A stretch of DNA of 64,000 nucleotides from Pegoplata infirma (GCA_963921195.1 OY992537.1:51794313-51858312), one strand, 5' to 3'; numbered from the stretch's first letter, positions 11,722-23,006 are shown. Notes: a model not told the origin generated them from the letters alone. A program made the numbers and translations.

Positions 11722-12802
11722 CCCAGCAAAAACTTCGCTTAACAAGTAATTAACTTAAGGGGTTAGCAAAAATATGAGTAACTACACTGAAAAAAATAGC
11801 TTCGTGAAATTAATGAAAATTGACTTAACCTTAATGAAAAATGACTCACGTTTTCAACCGAAGACAGGTTTCATTTGATTAATGAAACTGGTGTCATTAA
11901 AGTTCCTTTCAATGAAAACTTGCATATAAATAATGAAAATATTCGTAGAACTTGTTTGAAACGTTTTATGAAGTTTTCCATAAAATGTATGAAAATATCC
12001 ATTGATTAAATGTGGAATAGTAGTTGGTAATGATAATTGCCATGTAAGGTAAACAAGACAAAAACGCGATGACTTTAAAAACACGTGCTGCCAAAACGTA
12101 GCAACAACGTAGCAATGGAACAACACAAATTACCCTACGTTTCATCACATAATTTTAATGACTTGAAAAACTATTTTTCTGTTTGCAAATTATATTATAT
12201 TTTATAAGAAACAGTCAAAAGAAACACTTATACGGAACTTTTCACTTGTAATTTCAATTAGATATAACCAGCATAACACACACACAAGTTTCAATAACAA
12301 AGCAAAAAAATATAAAATTATTTTATTTTATTAGAAAAAAGTTAACACACATGTAAAAATTACAATTAGACTAAACACGCGTGGTGTAATAACGCGTCGT
12401 ATGTTTTTGTTCTGTTTTCTTTCTCTTATTCGCAACGCAGAGTTGTATTTAGTTCTAAAAAATCTTATGATATTTTTTAATGAAATTATGAAATCTAATG
12501 AAACAAGTTTCATAAAATTTGTTCATAACATGCATGAAATTTCAATCAGCTTATGAATTCCTTCATTTAAGTAATGAAAACAAAATAATGAATCCGTTTC
12601 ATTAATATCAGGAAGGTTATTTTTTTCAGTGTAGCTACCTCCCAATTTCAATGTTAATTACTTTAACACGGTGATGTCATTGGAGGTAACCACATTTTGC
12701 CTTTTTTTGCGTAATGTAATGCTAGTGGTAATTAGTAGTATTCAAAGCCGTTACCACGTAAGCGAGACAGGAAGGGGTACCAATTACCAAGTTTTTGCTG
12801 GG
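11722..12802. mobile_element. CCCAGCAAAAACTT TIR element, 2-bp TG duplication
   Basis: Left end CCCAGCAAAAACTT, right end the inverse AAGTTTTTGCTGGG. TG lies just outside both ends (11720-11721 and 12803-12804). A second family member with AA duplication is at 48400-48920. Most of its interior is a later CAC-type insertion (11785-12631); remove that and about 230 bp remain, rich in GTAATTA/TTAATTAC words. Confidence 0.8.
11785..12631. mobile_element. CAC-type TIR element, 'AATGAAA' family, nested
   Basis: Starts CACTGAAAAAAATAGCTTCG and ends ...AACC-type...TATTTTTTTCAGTG; TA on both sides (11783-11784, 12632-12633). The arms repeat TAATGAAA/TTTCATTA at least a dozen times. The middle (about 12030-12480) is different, with clusters such as 'AACGTAGCAACAACGTAGCAA' and 'CACGCGTGGTGTAATAACGCG'. 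Open frames inside (90 and 60 codons) look incidental. It sits inside the CCCAGC element, so it is the younger insertion. Confidence 0.8.
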
Positions 12803-12804
12803 TG

Positions 12805-13300
12805 TATTAACTTAAGTGCAAAAATAATACTAAATCAAACTGCCAACATTTATCTCGAGGAAAAAAATTTTGGCAAAAAATTTTTTTTTAAGTTTTTCTA
12901 CATTTTGTAGGGTATAAAAGATTCGGCTCAGCCGAATTTAATACTCTCATTTTTTCATTAATGAAAACAATTAAAAATCTATACACATATTGTTATAAAT
13001 CAATTAATTACATCTGATTTTTTGTGTTGAATTAAGTTTATTAAACTGTTGATATTTAAATTATTTAACATTTGCTTGCCAGACAAATATTAATTTATGA
13101 ATTTAATTTAATGTCTTCAAACAAGTTTAAAGACATCTTAGATTCTGACACATTTTTAAACCTACGAGTTTAAGTTCCAAAAAATGCTCAGCGTTTCACA
13201 TTTCGAGAAAGTTTCCCCTATTAAAAAGTCTCAGGATCTAAAACATTTTTCGGAATGTGAAAAACGCATATCCAGAAACAATTTTCCAATAAAAACAAGT
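12805..13300. other. AT-rich spacer with INE-like tail
   Basis: About 12895-12945 reads TTTGTAGGGTATAAAAGATTCGGCTCAGCCGAATTT, the 'GGGTATxAAAGATTCGGC' end that closes several INE-like copies here. The rest is AT-rich with no gene recognised. Confidence 0.5.
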
Positions 13301-13302
13301 AA

Positions 13303-14385
13303 GAAAGTTATAGTCGGTCAAGACCGACCATATGATACCCTACACCAGAGTTTTTCGGAAAATGGGTCAAAAGTCCAAACATTGACCGATTGGATCTATC
13401 TATTGTTAGCTCCTTATTTAGTGGAGAAAACACACCCAGTTAAAATTTTAGTGGAATTGATTTATTTTTTGCCAATAGACAGATCTTCGAAGGATTTCAT
13501 TCCATAATTCAATTTGTCATTCTGAGTGAAAATTTAGTGATTGCATTCCCCAATCACATTTTAGCGAATTGAATGAATTCACTTTAGACTCATTCGATTT
13601 ATAAATATCGAATGCATCCGTTTTATTTTTCATTCGAATTTCAAAAATCGAATGCATTCGATTTTTTTCATTCGACTTTTAAAAATCAAATGCATTCACT
13701 TGCGAATGCAATCGATTTTCTTTTCATTCAATTTGAAAAATCGAATGGCTTATTCATTCATTGCATAAAAAACTTTAAAAAACTAACCAAGATAGAGCAA
13801 AACACAGCCAATTTTTTGTCCATAGTATCGCTAACACTCTTCACATTTTTTTTGTCGTATAGGCAGTTAATATGGGCATTTTTAAAATTTTCGGGAACAC
13901 CAATTTTTTGGATTCAAAATTAGAGCCCATTGGTCATCGTATGTAAAAAGAGTAGGCAATACTATGGACAAAAATTAGGCTCCGTTTTGGTCTATATATT
14001 TAAAAAATCGATTGCATTCGCAGTGGAATGATAAAAAAATCGAATGTATGGGCGTTTGTATGGGGGCTAGGGGTTAACATGGACCGATTTTCTCCAATTT
14101 TAATAGGCTTCGTCCTTGGGCCAAAAGATGCTTAAGTTTCAAATTTCAAGTCAATTGATTGAAAATTGCGACCTGTATCGTGCTTAAACCGATAGATAGA
14201 CAGACAGACGGACGGACAGACGAACGGACAGACGGACGGCCATCGCTAAATCGACTCAAAAAGTATTTCTGAGTCGATCTGTATACTTGAAAGTAGGTCT
14301 AGGACCAATATTTCGGGTAGTTACAAACATCAGCACAAACTCATTATACCCTGTACCACAGAGTGGTGTAGGGTATAAAAATATC
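13303..14385 (+). repeat. INE-like family-A element split by a foldback
   Basis: The left part (13303-about 13500) starts AACAAGTAAGAAAGTTATAG with the hairpin AGTCGGTCAAGACCGACC. The right part (about 14055-14385) carries the GACGGACGGACAGACGAACG tract and ends at the GTACCACAGAGTGGTGTAGGGTATAAAA hairpin. Between them, about 13505-14055 is foldback-type sequence with repeated TCGAATGCATTCGATT words and the inverted pair 'TTTGTCCATAGTATCGC'/'ATACTATGGACAAAAATT' (about 13815 and 13960). Confidence 0.65.
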
Positions 14386-14390
14386 AGTTT

Positions 14391-15778
14391 TTAAAAAAAG
14401 TTTCAATTTCTGAGACATTTTTCTTATCAAAAAAAGTCTCAGATTCTGAGACATTTTTCCTAAAGAAAAAGTCTCAGATTCTGAGACATTTTTCCTATAG
14501 AAAAAGTCTGAGATTCTGAGACATTTTTCCTATAGAAAAAGTCTCAGATTCTGAGACATTTTTCCTATAGAAAAAGTCTCAGATTCTGAGACATTTTTCC
14601 TATAGAAAAAGTCTCAGATTCTGAGACATTTTTCCTATAGAAAAAGTCTCAGATTCTGAGACATTTTTCCTATAGAAAAAGTCTCAGATTCTGAGACATT
14701 TTTCCTATAGAAAAAGTCTCAGATTCTGAGACATTTTTCCTATAGAAAAAGTCTCAGATTCTGAGACATTTTTCCTATAGAAAAAGTCTCAGATTCTGAG
14801 ACATTTTTCCTATAGAAAAAGTCTCAGATTCTGAGACATTTTTCCTATAGAAAAAGTCTCAGATTCTGAGACATTTTTCCTATAGAAAAAGTCTCAGATT
14901 CTGAGACATTTTTCCTATAGAAAAAGTCTCAGATTCTGAGACATTTTTCCTATAGAAAAAGTCTCAGATTCTGAGACATTTTTCCTATAGAAAAAGTCTC
15001 AGATTCTGAGACATTTTTCCTATAGAAAAAGTCTCAGATTCTGAGACATTTTTCCTATAGAAAAAGTCTAAGATTCTGAGACATTTTTCCTATAGAAAAA
15101 GTCTCAGATTCTGAGACTTTTTTCCTGTAGAAAAAGTCTCAGATTCTGGGACATTTTTCCTATAGAAAAAGTCTCAGATTCTGAGACATTTTTCCTATAG
15201 AAAAAGTCTCATATTCTGAGACATTTTTTATGTAGAAAAAGTTCCAGATTCTGAGACATTTTTTCTGTAGAAAAAGTTTCAGTTTCTCAGACATTTTTCC
15301 TATAGAAAAAGTTTTAGATTTTGAGACATTTTTCCTATTGAAAAAGTCTCAGATTCTGAGACATTTTTCCTATAGAAAAAGTCTCAGATTCTGAGACATT
15401 TTTCCTATAAAAAAAGTCTCAGATTCTGAGACATTTTTTTTATAGAAAAAGACATTATTCCTAGAAAAAGTCTCATTCTGAAACATTTTTTATAAAGAAA
15501 AAGTTTTAGATTCAAAGACATTTTTCCTATAGAAAAAGTCTCAGATTCTGAGACTTTTTTCCTATAGAAATAGTCTCAGATTCTGAGACATTTTTCCTAT
15601 AGAAAAAGTTCAGTTTCTGAGACATTTTTCCTATAGAAAAAGTCTCAGATTCTGAGACATTTTTTCTATAGAAAAAGTCTCAGATTCTGGAACATTTTTC
15701 CTATACGAAAAAGTCTTAGATTCTGAGACATTTTTCCTATAGAAAAAGTCTCAGAATATGAGACATTTTTTTTATAAA
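14391..15778. repeat. Satellite array 1, 35-bp hairpin unit
   Basis: About 39 tandem copies of a 35-bp unit: GTCTCAGATTCTGAGAC then ATTTTTCCTATAGAAAAA. The first 17 bases are a perfect inverted repeat (GTCTCAG-ATT-CTGAGAC), so every unit can form a 7-bp hairpin. Copies from about 14460 to 15060 are almost identical, while copies at both ends have substitutions and indels (for example 15220-15300 and 15440-15530), the usual result of unequal exchange. It directly follows the family-A repeat. A short open frame crossing the end (15666-15866) is an artefact of the repeat. Confidence 0.95.
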
Positions 15779-16300
15779 AAAATTCGGACACCACCTTCTT
15801 TGATTCTTCCGTATTCGGTTTGTGAGAAATTGAAAAATGTTCATCATATAAAAGTGATTTAGTCATTCATTTGATTAACATTGAGTGTTGGTTTTTTATC
15901 AATATCGTCGTGGTTTAGTTGATTAATTTTAATAGCATAGTTTTAGGCTGTGAGAATTAAGTGTTTACAGTGGAGGCGCAACTTATAAATGCACTTTAAT
16001 TTAAAACTAACATTCAGATTTCATATTTTGAGAAAATTTTTTAAACGTTGATTAATTAAAATATTTTTATTGTAAATATCAACCATTCCATTAAATATGG
16101 CCCAAAAATTAATATTTGTAAACCCTTTACTTTGGGATAGAGAGTTTAAAGAGAATCATTTAGTTTGTAACTGATCGATATATCGTTCTGATTGTGAGAC
16201 GCTATAATTCACAATAATACGCAGTTCACACGTATATCTTTTTAAAATACGATGCAGTCCAAACTAAAAAAGCTTGACTAATAAAATTTGGCACGAATAT
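15779..16300. other. Non-repetitive AT-rich stretch, nothing recognised
   Basis: Less repetitive than its surroundings but has no frame or RNA structure that I can name. It lies between satellite array 1 and the 3' side of DUF1091 gene 1. Confidence 0.4.
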
Positions 16301-16540
16301 GTCTTAAGGTGCTTGCAGGTTAAGTTCGTAAATGGACAAAATCGGACCGGGAATAAACAGTTTACCCTTGAAGAAATAATCCAACCTCTAAAAAATGCCA
16401 TGTAAAACCATGTTTTTTTGTAAAACAAATGAAACATTTTTCAGTCAAAAAAGGCTATGTTAAATTTGTCCCGCCCCCTTTTAGGGGCGTATCTGTATCA
16501 TATTTTTATAAAAAAATTATAAAATAATGATACAGATAGA
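16301..16540 (+). repeat. INE-like family-B fragment
   Basis: Carries 'TTGGCACGAATATGTCTTA', 'GCAGGTTAAGTTCGTAAATG', 'TTGAAGAAATAATCCAACCTCTAAAAA' and 'CCGCCCCCTTTTAGGGGCGT', in the same order as the other family-B copies. Confidence 0.6.
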
Positions 16541-16727
16541 TTACTTAGATCCGAAAACAAATGAATTTACAAAGATAAATGAATTTGCTTTAATTTATTT
16601 AATTCCAAAAGCGACTCTGTTGAATTTTCACTTTTGTCATTCCGTGTGTAAGTAGTTTTATGGATGCCTCCATATTGAAAGTACCAAAATAATCATGCTT
16701 GTTGCATGTCTATATGGTCTATGATTT

Positions 16728-17377
16728 TTATTCATCTTTACATATTTTCTTAACTATTTTTATTTTAAATTTGTAAGTTGAAAGTGAGATTAGACTTTTA
16801 TTTGGCGCCTCTTCAAACAAACCACCCAAAAATGTAAAACTTGTTTTCGGACGATACATTAAACCCATCATAGGATTTTTATTAGGAATACGTAGATTAT
16901 CCATAACATAAAAACCGTGTTTCATGGGACACGAAAATGAATAATTTCCCTGACGTGTGATCGTAGCAAAAGCTTGTTTAAATAGCGGAATCTTATCGAG
17001 AAATTTTTGCATATCACATAAACGAGCTGTTATATTATAAAAAGTTGTGACTCTGTCATTAGCATCTTTTTGTAAAATTTTTAATTTTGTAATGGGGTAT
17101 GGTATATCTTTCTGGACCCAGGTTAAAGAACGTATATTGCCTTGTTTACCAAATGTCATATTAACTTTAAATTCTGGCCTACGATCTGTCCATGATGTTT
17201 CCAAAAATGTTGGACTGTAACAAATTTTCTAAGAAAAGAAATGTTAACATTATTTGATGTTATTGAGATTTTTTTAATACTTACATCTTTGGAAGTTTTT
17301 ACAGTTTTAACATTGAAAAATATAATATAAATAAATATTATTAAGCCTTTGTGAAATTTACACAAATTATTATACAT
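16728..17377 (-). CDS. DUF1091-family secreted protein, gene 1 (two exons, complete)
   Basis: Exon 1 is 17377-17285 (31 codons, ending Lys-Asp then GTAAGT). The intron is 56 bp. Exon 2 is 17228-16728 (begins after TTCTTAG; 166 codons plus stop). The product is 197 aa. Residues about 9-28 (GLIIFIYIIFF core) are a hydrophobic signal peptide. The mature part has the DUF1091 layout: 'SWTDRRPEFKVNMTF', 'YNITARLCDM', then 'GNYSFSCPMKHGFYVMDNL', and a final beta-strand run to 'KICKDE'. Conserved cysteines lie in CYSP, RLCD, SCPM and ICKD, likely paired as disulphides. N-glycosylation sequons NMT, NIT and NYS are present. DUF1091 proteins (related to fly CheB and the MD-2-like lipid-binding fold) are secreted; their ligands are mostly unknown and I infer none here. 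A TTTATT at 16594-16599 (AATAAA on this strand) could be the poly(A) signal. Both splice sites keep the frame, so this is probably a working gene. Confidence 0.9.
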
Positions 17378-17803
17378 ATTGTTTATTGATCATTTGCAAA
17401 AATATTTTTTATTCTACTATCTAAATTAGAAATTTTGCTAATTGATTTTCCAGTAAATTAGTTTAGTATGTACTATATAAAAGTGTTAATCGATTTGAGT
17501 CCGCTAAAACGTTTAAATAAAGATAACAAATCTCATATTAAAAGTAAAACAGTGACAAAAGTTTGCTTTTGCTGAATGGGAAAATTTTTATTTTCATTTT
17601 TAAAATAGGCAAATAAAAAGTAACGTTTTAAAATCAAAGTTGTTTCATTTTTAATTTAAAGTTGAAAACATGTTGATGCAATTTTATTGTTATGTTGTTC
17701 GATTAACTAATTTTAAGTCACGTGTAATGATTAATATCACTTTAAACAGGCGCGAAAATTTTTTTTACTCAAAAACAAATTCTTACATATATATGGATGC
17801 ATA
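17378..17803. promoter_or_regulatory. Upstream region of DUF1091 gene 1
   Basis: This is the 5' flank of gene 1 on the minus strand. A TATATA at 17474-17479 lies about 100 bp before the ATG and could be a TATA element, but in sequence this AT-rich that is weak evidence. No gene is visible on the plus strand. Confidence 0.25.
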
Positions 17804-18862
17804 TGAGGCATTCCACACCAAATGTCCAGCGAAAAAAAAAACACGTGCACCGTAAATTTCTGAATAGTTTGTTTGGATAGCCCTATATCGAACTAAGAAA
17901 ATTGCGTTTTTGGTTTTTCTAATTTTCAAAAACTGGGCTTAGAAGCCGTGGTCAAATATTGGAAAAATGGTCAAATTTGTGGCGAGTTGCCTTGATTAAA
18001 TATTTATCACATTAAAACGGAATGTACGACAATCTTAAAAAATTACATTCTTATATAGTTTTGTATGGGCTATCGATCAAACAAATTTTTTTGGAAAATT
18101 TTCAGAACCCGTTCTGAAATTTTCCATTTTTTAAAAAAGTAAATTGTTCAAAAATCTGGCCACTATTTTTTATTTTTTTTTTTAAGTTTAGATGTTTGTC
18201 TATCCACACAAAAAAATTTAGACACGTGTTTTTCGTTTTTTTCGAGAAAATACCATTTGAATTTTAAATTTTATAACAATTTAGTAATATGGTTGTATTT
18301 TCTTGTTTCAACAAAGCGTACGAGTAATATTTATGCAATTAATTATACTCATTCGCAACGTTAAAACAAGAAAATTACAAAATTGTTATGAAATTTAAAA
18401 TTCAAATGCGATTTTCTCTAAAAAAAACGAAAAACACGTGTCTGAATTTTTTTGTGTGGATGGACAAACATCTAAACGTTTAAAAAAGAATTAAAAAAAA
18501 AAAGTGGCCAGATTTTTGATAAATTGGCTTTTTTAAAAAATGGAAAATTTCAGAACGGGTTCTGAAAATTTTCCAAAAAAAAAATTTTAATCGATAGCCC
18601 ATACAAAACTATATAAGAATGTAAATTTTTGAGATTGTGGTGCATTCTGCTTTAATGTGATAAATATTTAATCAAGGCAAATCGCCACAAATTTGACCAT
18701 TTTTCCAATATTTGACCACACCTTCTAAGCCCAGTTTTTGAAAATTAGAAAAACCAAAAACACAATTTTCTCAGTTCAATATAGGGCTATCCAAACAACC
18801 TATTCAGAAATTAACGGGACACATGTTTTTTTGTAGCGTGACATTTGGTGTGGAATGCCTCA
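17804..18862. mobile_element. Complete GGCATTCC foldback element
   Basis: The left arm starts TGAGGCATTCCACACCAAAT and the right arm ends ...TTTGGTGTGGAATGCCTCA. The two arms (about 500 bp each) are inverted copies through 'GGATAGCCCTATAT', 'GGGCTTAGAAG', 'TTGCCTTGATTAAATATTTATC' and 'CCCGTTCTGAAATTTTCC', meeting near 18340. TA lies outside both ends. Size 1059 bp. No protein. The ends resemble those of the larger foldback at 27371-29721 (TGGGGCATTCCATGTCAAAT), so the two families may use the same enzyme. Confidence 0.8.
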
Positions 18863-18864
18863 TA

Positions 18865-19310
18865 TGTGGATATATGAGCATATATGGTCATATATGAAAT
18901 TGTATGCAGTGAGTGTGCGTGAGTCGAATTTTTTGCATGAGTTTGCGTGATTTATTTTCTCTTTATATTTCCTTTTGTACCAAAAAAGAAACAAAAAAAC
19001 TTTAAAATTTGGCCAAACTTAAGATTTCGACATGAAAAACGCAAAAAAAAATTAAGATTCGCTGAACTTCAAATTTTGCTTAAAATTTTGTAAGATTTTT
19101 GAAATTTGTTTGTATAAATACAAAACGTCAGTGAGAGTGAAGCTTGTGTGAGTGCACGTGAGTGTGAGTTGTATTAGATTTACTCACATGATTGTGAATG
19201 AGTGTGAGTAGAAAAAATATGCTCGTGAGTGAGTGTGCGTTTTTCATAAATTCCTGTCGGGAGCGTGAGTGAGTGTGAGTATAAAATCACTCACGCGCCC
19301 ATCTCTAGAT
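18865..19310. repeat. GTGAGTGTGAGT-rich repeat
   Basis: Degenerate runs of GAGTGTGCGTGAGT/GTGAGTGTGAGT at 18900-18960 and 19130-19290, closing with CACTCACGCGCCCATCTCTA. A related inverted piece starting AGATGGGCGCGTGA is at 22797-22870, and a decayed one at 48655-48735. The GAGATGGGCGCGTGA end may be a transposon terminus, but I could not pair it within one copy. Confidence 0.5.
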
Positions 19311-19564
19311 TGGATACATTATTAATTAGTTTTATTTGCATTTTATTGCATTTCTCAGAATTTTTTTTTCGAGACTTACCAAATTTTTAAAAATTTGTCA
19401 ATTTTTTTAACTATTTTTTTTTTTTTAAGGGATGTTTTTAATCGAAAACGTAAAAAAAAAATTTTAAAAAATTTTTGCGTCTTAAAAAATTTAAAAACAT
19501 TTTTTTACCACTTAAAAAAATTAAAAAAAAACATTTTCCTAAAAGCATTTTTAATGATTTTTTG

Positions 19565-20397
19565 TACCCTACACCACACTGTGGTACAGGGTTTGTGCTG
19601 ATGTTTGTAACTACCCGAAATATTGATCCTAGACCTACCTTCAAGTAAACCGATCGACTCAGAATTACTTTTTGAGTCGATTTAGCGATGTCCGTCCGTC
19701 TGTCCGTCCGTCTGTCCATCTATCGGTTTAAGCACGATACAGGTCGCAATTTTCAATTCATTGACTTGAAATTTAAAACTTAAGCATCTTTTGGCCCAAG
19801 GACGAAGCCTATTGAAATTGGAGAAAATCAGTCCATGTTAAGACCTAGCCCCCATACAAACGCCCCCTTTGGATTCGGCTTAAATGACTCTTACAACCGT
19901 ATTATAATAGATATCGCTTTGAAATTTAGCATCTAAACAAATTTTGTATGCGCGAATCACCATTCTAAATTTCAAAGGAACCGGGTCAGTCCTTCTGGTA
20001 GTCCCTTTACAAACCACACTCCCGATATTCACATAATTCCCTTAAAATTCATTAAAATGGAAATATTTGATAAAAATTTTATTTTTAGGTGTTAAACGCA
20101 CTTTAGTAACCTAACCTTTAGTAACCTAATCAATTCGAAATATAATTGGACCATTTTTGGACTTAGTCCCCAATATAAAAATTTCGACCGATATACAGTT
20201 AAATCGGTCAATTGATAAAAAAATAAACCAATTCCACTAAAATTTGATCTGTGTGTGTTTTCTGCACTAAATAAAGATCTAACAAAAGACGGATACAATC
20301 GGTCCATGTTTGGACTTGGGACCCATTTTCCGGAAAACACTGGTGTAGGGTATCATATGGTCGGTCTTGACCGACTATAACTTTCTTACTTTTTTTT
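19565..20397 (-). repeat. INE-like family-A element, full length
   Basis: Minus-strand copy running from the AAGTAAGAAAGTTATAGTCG end at 20397 to the 'ACCACACTGTGGTACAGGGT' hairpin end at 19567. The internal order matches 40035-40873: hairpin GTCGGTCAAGACCGAC, CAGTTAAATCGGTCAA block, 'GACTTAGGCCCC'-like blocks, the phased GGACGGACGGACATCGC tract. It encodes nothing; frames of 82-93 codons across it recur in every copy because the repeat is conserved, and none has a domain. Confidence 0.75.
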
Positions 20398-20989
20398 GTT
20401 GTGTTTTGTTTGTTTTTCCGTGTGTGCGGGAGAGTGTGTTTTTTTTTTCTTGCATTGCAAACAGTTTGCTGAAAGTTTTTTTTTATTTCTCATATAGTTT
20501 TTTGAATTCTCATTTTGTTTATAGTTTTATGTGTATGTTTATAAAAGATTTATAATCAACTTAATAAAATTGTCTTATTGTTATGGACTATGTCTTTACG
20601 GCATAAATATATTTAGTAAAGTTTGAAGAAACATTTTTTTATACTATTTTATTTAAAAAAGTATTTTTTTAAGTTATTTATTTTTAAAAATATGTATTGT
20701 TTTCAATTTATTTTTTCAATTTAAAGAATTAAAAATTTTAATTGTTTTAAAATTTTTTTCATTCAATTTTTAATTTATATAATTAAAACTTTATTTTTTT
20801 TTTTTTTTAATTTTAATTCATTTTTTTAATTTATAGCATTAAGTTTTTAATTAAATAAATATTCATTTATTTTTAATTAATGACATACAAATATTTTTAA
20901 TTTATATGCGCATTTTAGTGATTGGTCCGGATTTAATTATTTTTTTAATTAAATCTACGAATTTTTTAATTAAATTTTTTTTTTCTGTG
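20398..20989. mobile_element. CAC-type TIR element, right part, with shared central block
   Basis: The right end reads TTTTTTTTCTGTG then TA (20990-20991), the inverse of CACAGAAAAAAAA. The arm repeats AATTAAAT/TTTAATTAAA words. At 20485-20628 is a central block ('TAGTTTTTTGAATTCTCATTT' ... 'GGCATAAATATATTTAGTAAAGTTTG') that also sits inside the elements at 23819-24330 and 61680-62000. The left end is lost, probably at the junction with the INE-like copy. Confidence 0.55.
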
Positions 20990-21071
20990 TAGGTTTAAAA
21001 AAAAAATTATGTTAACATAATTTATTTATAAATAATTTATCATAATAATTTAAAACCACTTAAACATTAAA

Positions 21072-21569
21072 TTAAGATTCTTTACATGATTTTCTAATAA
21101 TTCTTGCTGTAAATTTATAAGTTGTTAGAGGTAATAAACTTCTATTTAGGGCCTGTTCATACATGCCACCCAAAAAAGTAAAACTTGTTTTTGGACGGTA
21201 CATAAATGCCAACATTGGATTACGATTGCCAACACGCATATTATCCATAGTATATAAACCCGGCTTCATAGGACAACCGAATGAATAATTGCCCTGTCTT
21301 AGGGCCGTTTGAAAAGCTGATTTAAAAAGTGGAACCGATGTGATAAACTGATGTATATCACATAATCGTGCCGTTATATTGTATAAGGTTGAAATTTTAT
21401 CATTACCATCTTTTTGTATTATCCTTATTTTTGCAATCGGCTCGGGAATTTCTTGTTCAACCCAGGTTATTGAACGTATGCTACCTTCTTTAAAGGTCAT
21501 ATTGACTTTAAAATAAGGTCTACGATCAGTCCATGATGTTTGAGTAAATAGAGGTGAAAAACAATAATT
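21072..21569 (-). CDS. DUF1091-family secreted protein, gene 2 (second exon only found)
   Basis: The exon starts after a TTTAATAG acceptor at 21570 with Asn-Tyr-Cys-Phe-Ser-Pro and runs 165 codons to TAA at 21074-21072. It is in the same phase as gene 1, so a phase-0 first exon coding a signal peptide is expected. Between this exon and gene 3 I could not find one by eye. The domain is intact: SWTDRRP, 'YNITARLCDI', 'GNYSFGCPMKPGLYTMDNM', ending SCKES. It is about 80% identical to gene 3 over the last 142 residues and less close to gene 1. TTTATT at 21021-21026 (AATAAA on this strand) lies 46 bp past the stop. Either the first exon was lost to transposon turnover, making it a pseudogene, or it shares the signal-peptide exon at 30531-30620 by long-range splicing. 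The clean reading frame favours recent function. Confidence 0.75.
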   Translation of the reverse strand, partial: NYCFSPLFTQTSWTDRRPYFKVNMTFKEGSIRSITWVEQEIPEPIAKIRIIQKDGNDKISTLYNITARLCDIHQFITSVPLFKSAFQTALRQGNYSFGCPMKPGLYTMDNMRVGNRNPMLAFMYRPKTSFTFLGGMYEQALNRSLLPLTTYKFTARIIRKSCKES

Positions 21570-21661
21570 CTATTAAATGAATAAAAGAAAGGAGTTTAAA
21601 AATATTAAATAAAGTTAGGTTGTATCAAGTTTTTTACATACCCTCCATCATCTCTAAGCGC

Positions 21662-21780
21662 GGATTACTCAATGAAAAGTTAGCTACTAACTCCTGATTT
21701 AACGGAGTCTTATGTCAAAATGTGTATAAAAAAGTTAAATTCAACGGAGAGTTATTTTATAACAGAGCATTGAGTAATCC
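21662..21780. mobile_element. Short MITE with GGATTACTCAATG ends
   Basis: GGATTACTCAATG at 21662 is mirrored by CATTGAGTAATCC at 21780. The interior holds 'TAACTCCTGATTTAACGGAGT' and 'CAACGGAGAGTTATTTTATAA', partly inverted. About 119 bp, just upstream of gene 2's exon, within the place where its intron 1 should be. Confidence 0.6.
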
Positions 21781-21799
21781 AGCCTAAAACAAATTAATT

Positions 21800-23006
21800 A
21801 TAAACAAGTAGAAAAGTTAAATTCGAGTTGGCCGAACCCATGAATACTATCCACAATGCCCTAGTAAATTTTCTAACGTAAATAAAATTAACAATTTTAA
21901 TTAAATATATTTAGTTTTGAGAAACAAAAATGTTGTCATTTTTGTAAAAAAAAAAATTTACTAATTTTTTTTCTAGTGTAAGTTTTTTTGAGTGTAAAAC
22001 TTTTTTTCGGGTGTAAATATGGCGGACATAATTTTTTAATTACTAATTTTTTGAATTATCCATTTTGAAAAATTCAAAATGGCTTTCTTATCGAATTATA
22101 TACGTGGTTTGGTTGAAAATCTCAATTATAAAGGTTTTTTTGGGTCGCTGATAAAAAATTTTAAAACAAAAATTTTAAATTCAAAATGGCGAATATAGGG
22201 CGGATACATTTTTGAATTTATTACTTAATTGTGTTCAAAATTATACTATGTAAGGGATATGGGGTCGCTGATTAAGAGTCAGAACTTAGACTTGAAAAAT
22301 TCAAAATGGCGGATCCAAAATGTCGGAATTCATTTTGTTATCAAATTAATTATGTGCTTTGATTTGGCTAAAAATATCTATTTTGGGGGTCGCTGATCAA
22401 GAAATTGAGAACGAAAATTTTAAATTTAAATGGCGAAAATTGTTTTTATTTAATAATTCTATAAATATAAATTACAAATCTGACCCTATTTCTTGCTGAT
22501 CCATCGTCCTTGTTTGTTACTTACCAACTTTTTGATTGAATTTCTTAAGTCTACCAGATAATTTGCAAAATTATCCATTTCTCGCAATTAAAAAAAAATT
22601 GATTTTATATAAAACCATATTTTATTTTCAAAACAAGTATGACCCGCTTAGAAGCGACTTTACAAATGTTAAGTTTTGACACTCTTAAACGAGATTATTT
22701 CATCTGAAACATCGCAAATATGGTCCTTTTAAATGCGCCTATACAAATGTAAAATTTTGACACTTTTAAACCAAGCATCTTGTATCTGATATTGGAGATG
22801 GGCGCGTGATGGGTATTGACTCACGCACGCTCACGAAAAAAAAATTTTCTCACGCACGATATTTTTTTGTGCTCACGGTTACTGACATTAAAACAAATAA
22901 TTTAAATTTTTCGGCCAAAATATCGAAATTTCGGGCAAAAAAAATTGGCCGAAAGTTCGGCTGAAAATTTTTCAATGTGTAATATTTTTAATCATAATAT
23001 ATATAG
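21800..23006. repeat. Tandem-like 'AAAATGGCGGA' repeats and diverged fragments
   Basis: At 22060-22450 the phrase 'TTCAAAATGGCGGAT' and 'GGGGTCGCTGAT(A/T)A(A/G)' recurs about every 100-120 bp: an old tandem or foldback element related to 23007-23680. At 22797-22870 is a piece of the GTGAG repeat. At 21830-21850 an INE-like tail ('GAGTTGGCCGAACCCATGAATAC'). No gene. Confidence 0.5.

Noticed and set aside
14391..15778. CRISPR-like array of evenly spaced palindromic repeats
   Set aside because: The unit is 35 bp with no unique spacers, the genome is eukaryotic with spliced genes, and no cas genes are near. It is a satellite.
22520..22560. A GTAAGT donor on the minus strand (near 22522) as the missing exon 1 of gene 2
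   Set aside because: The upstream codons do not form a hydrophobic leader or resemble the two known leader exons.
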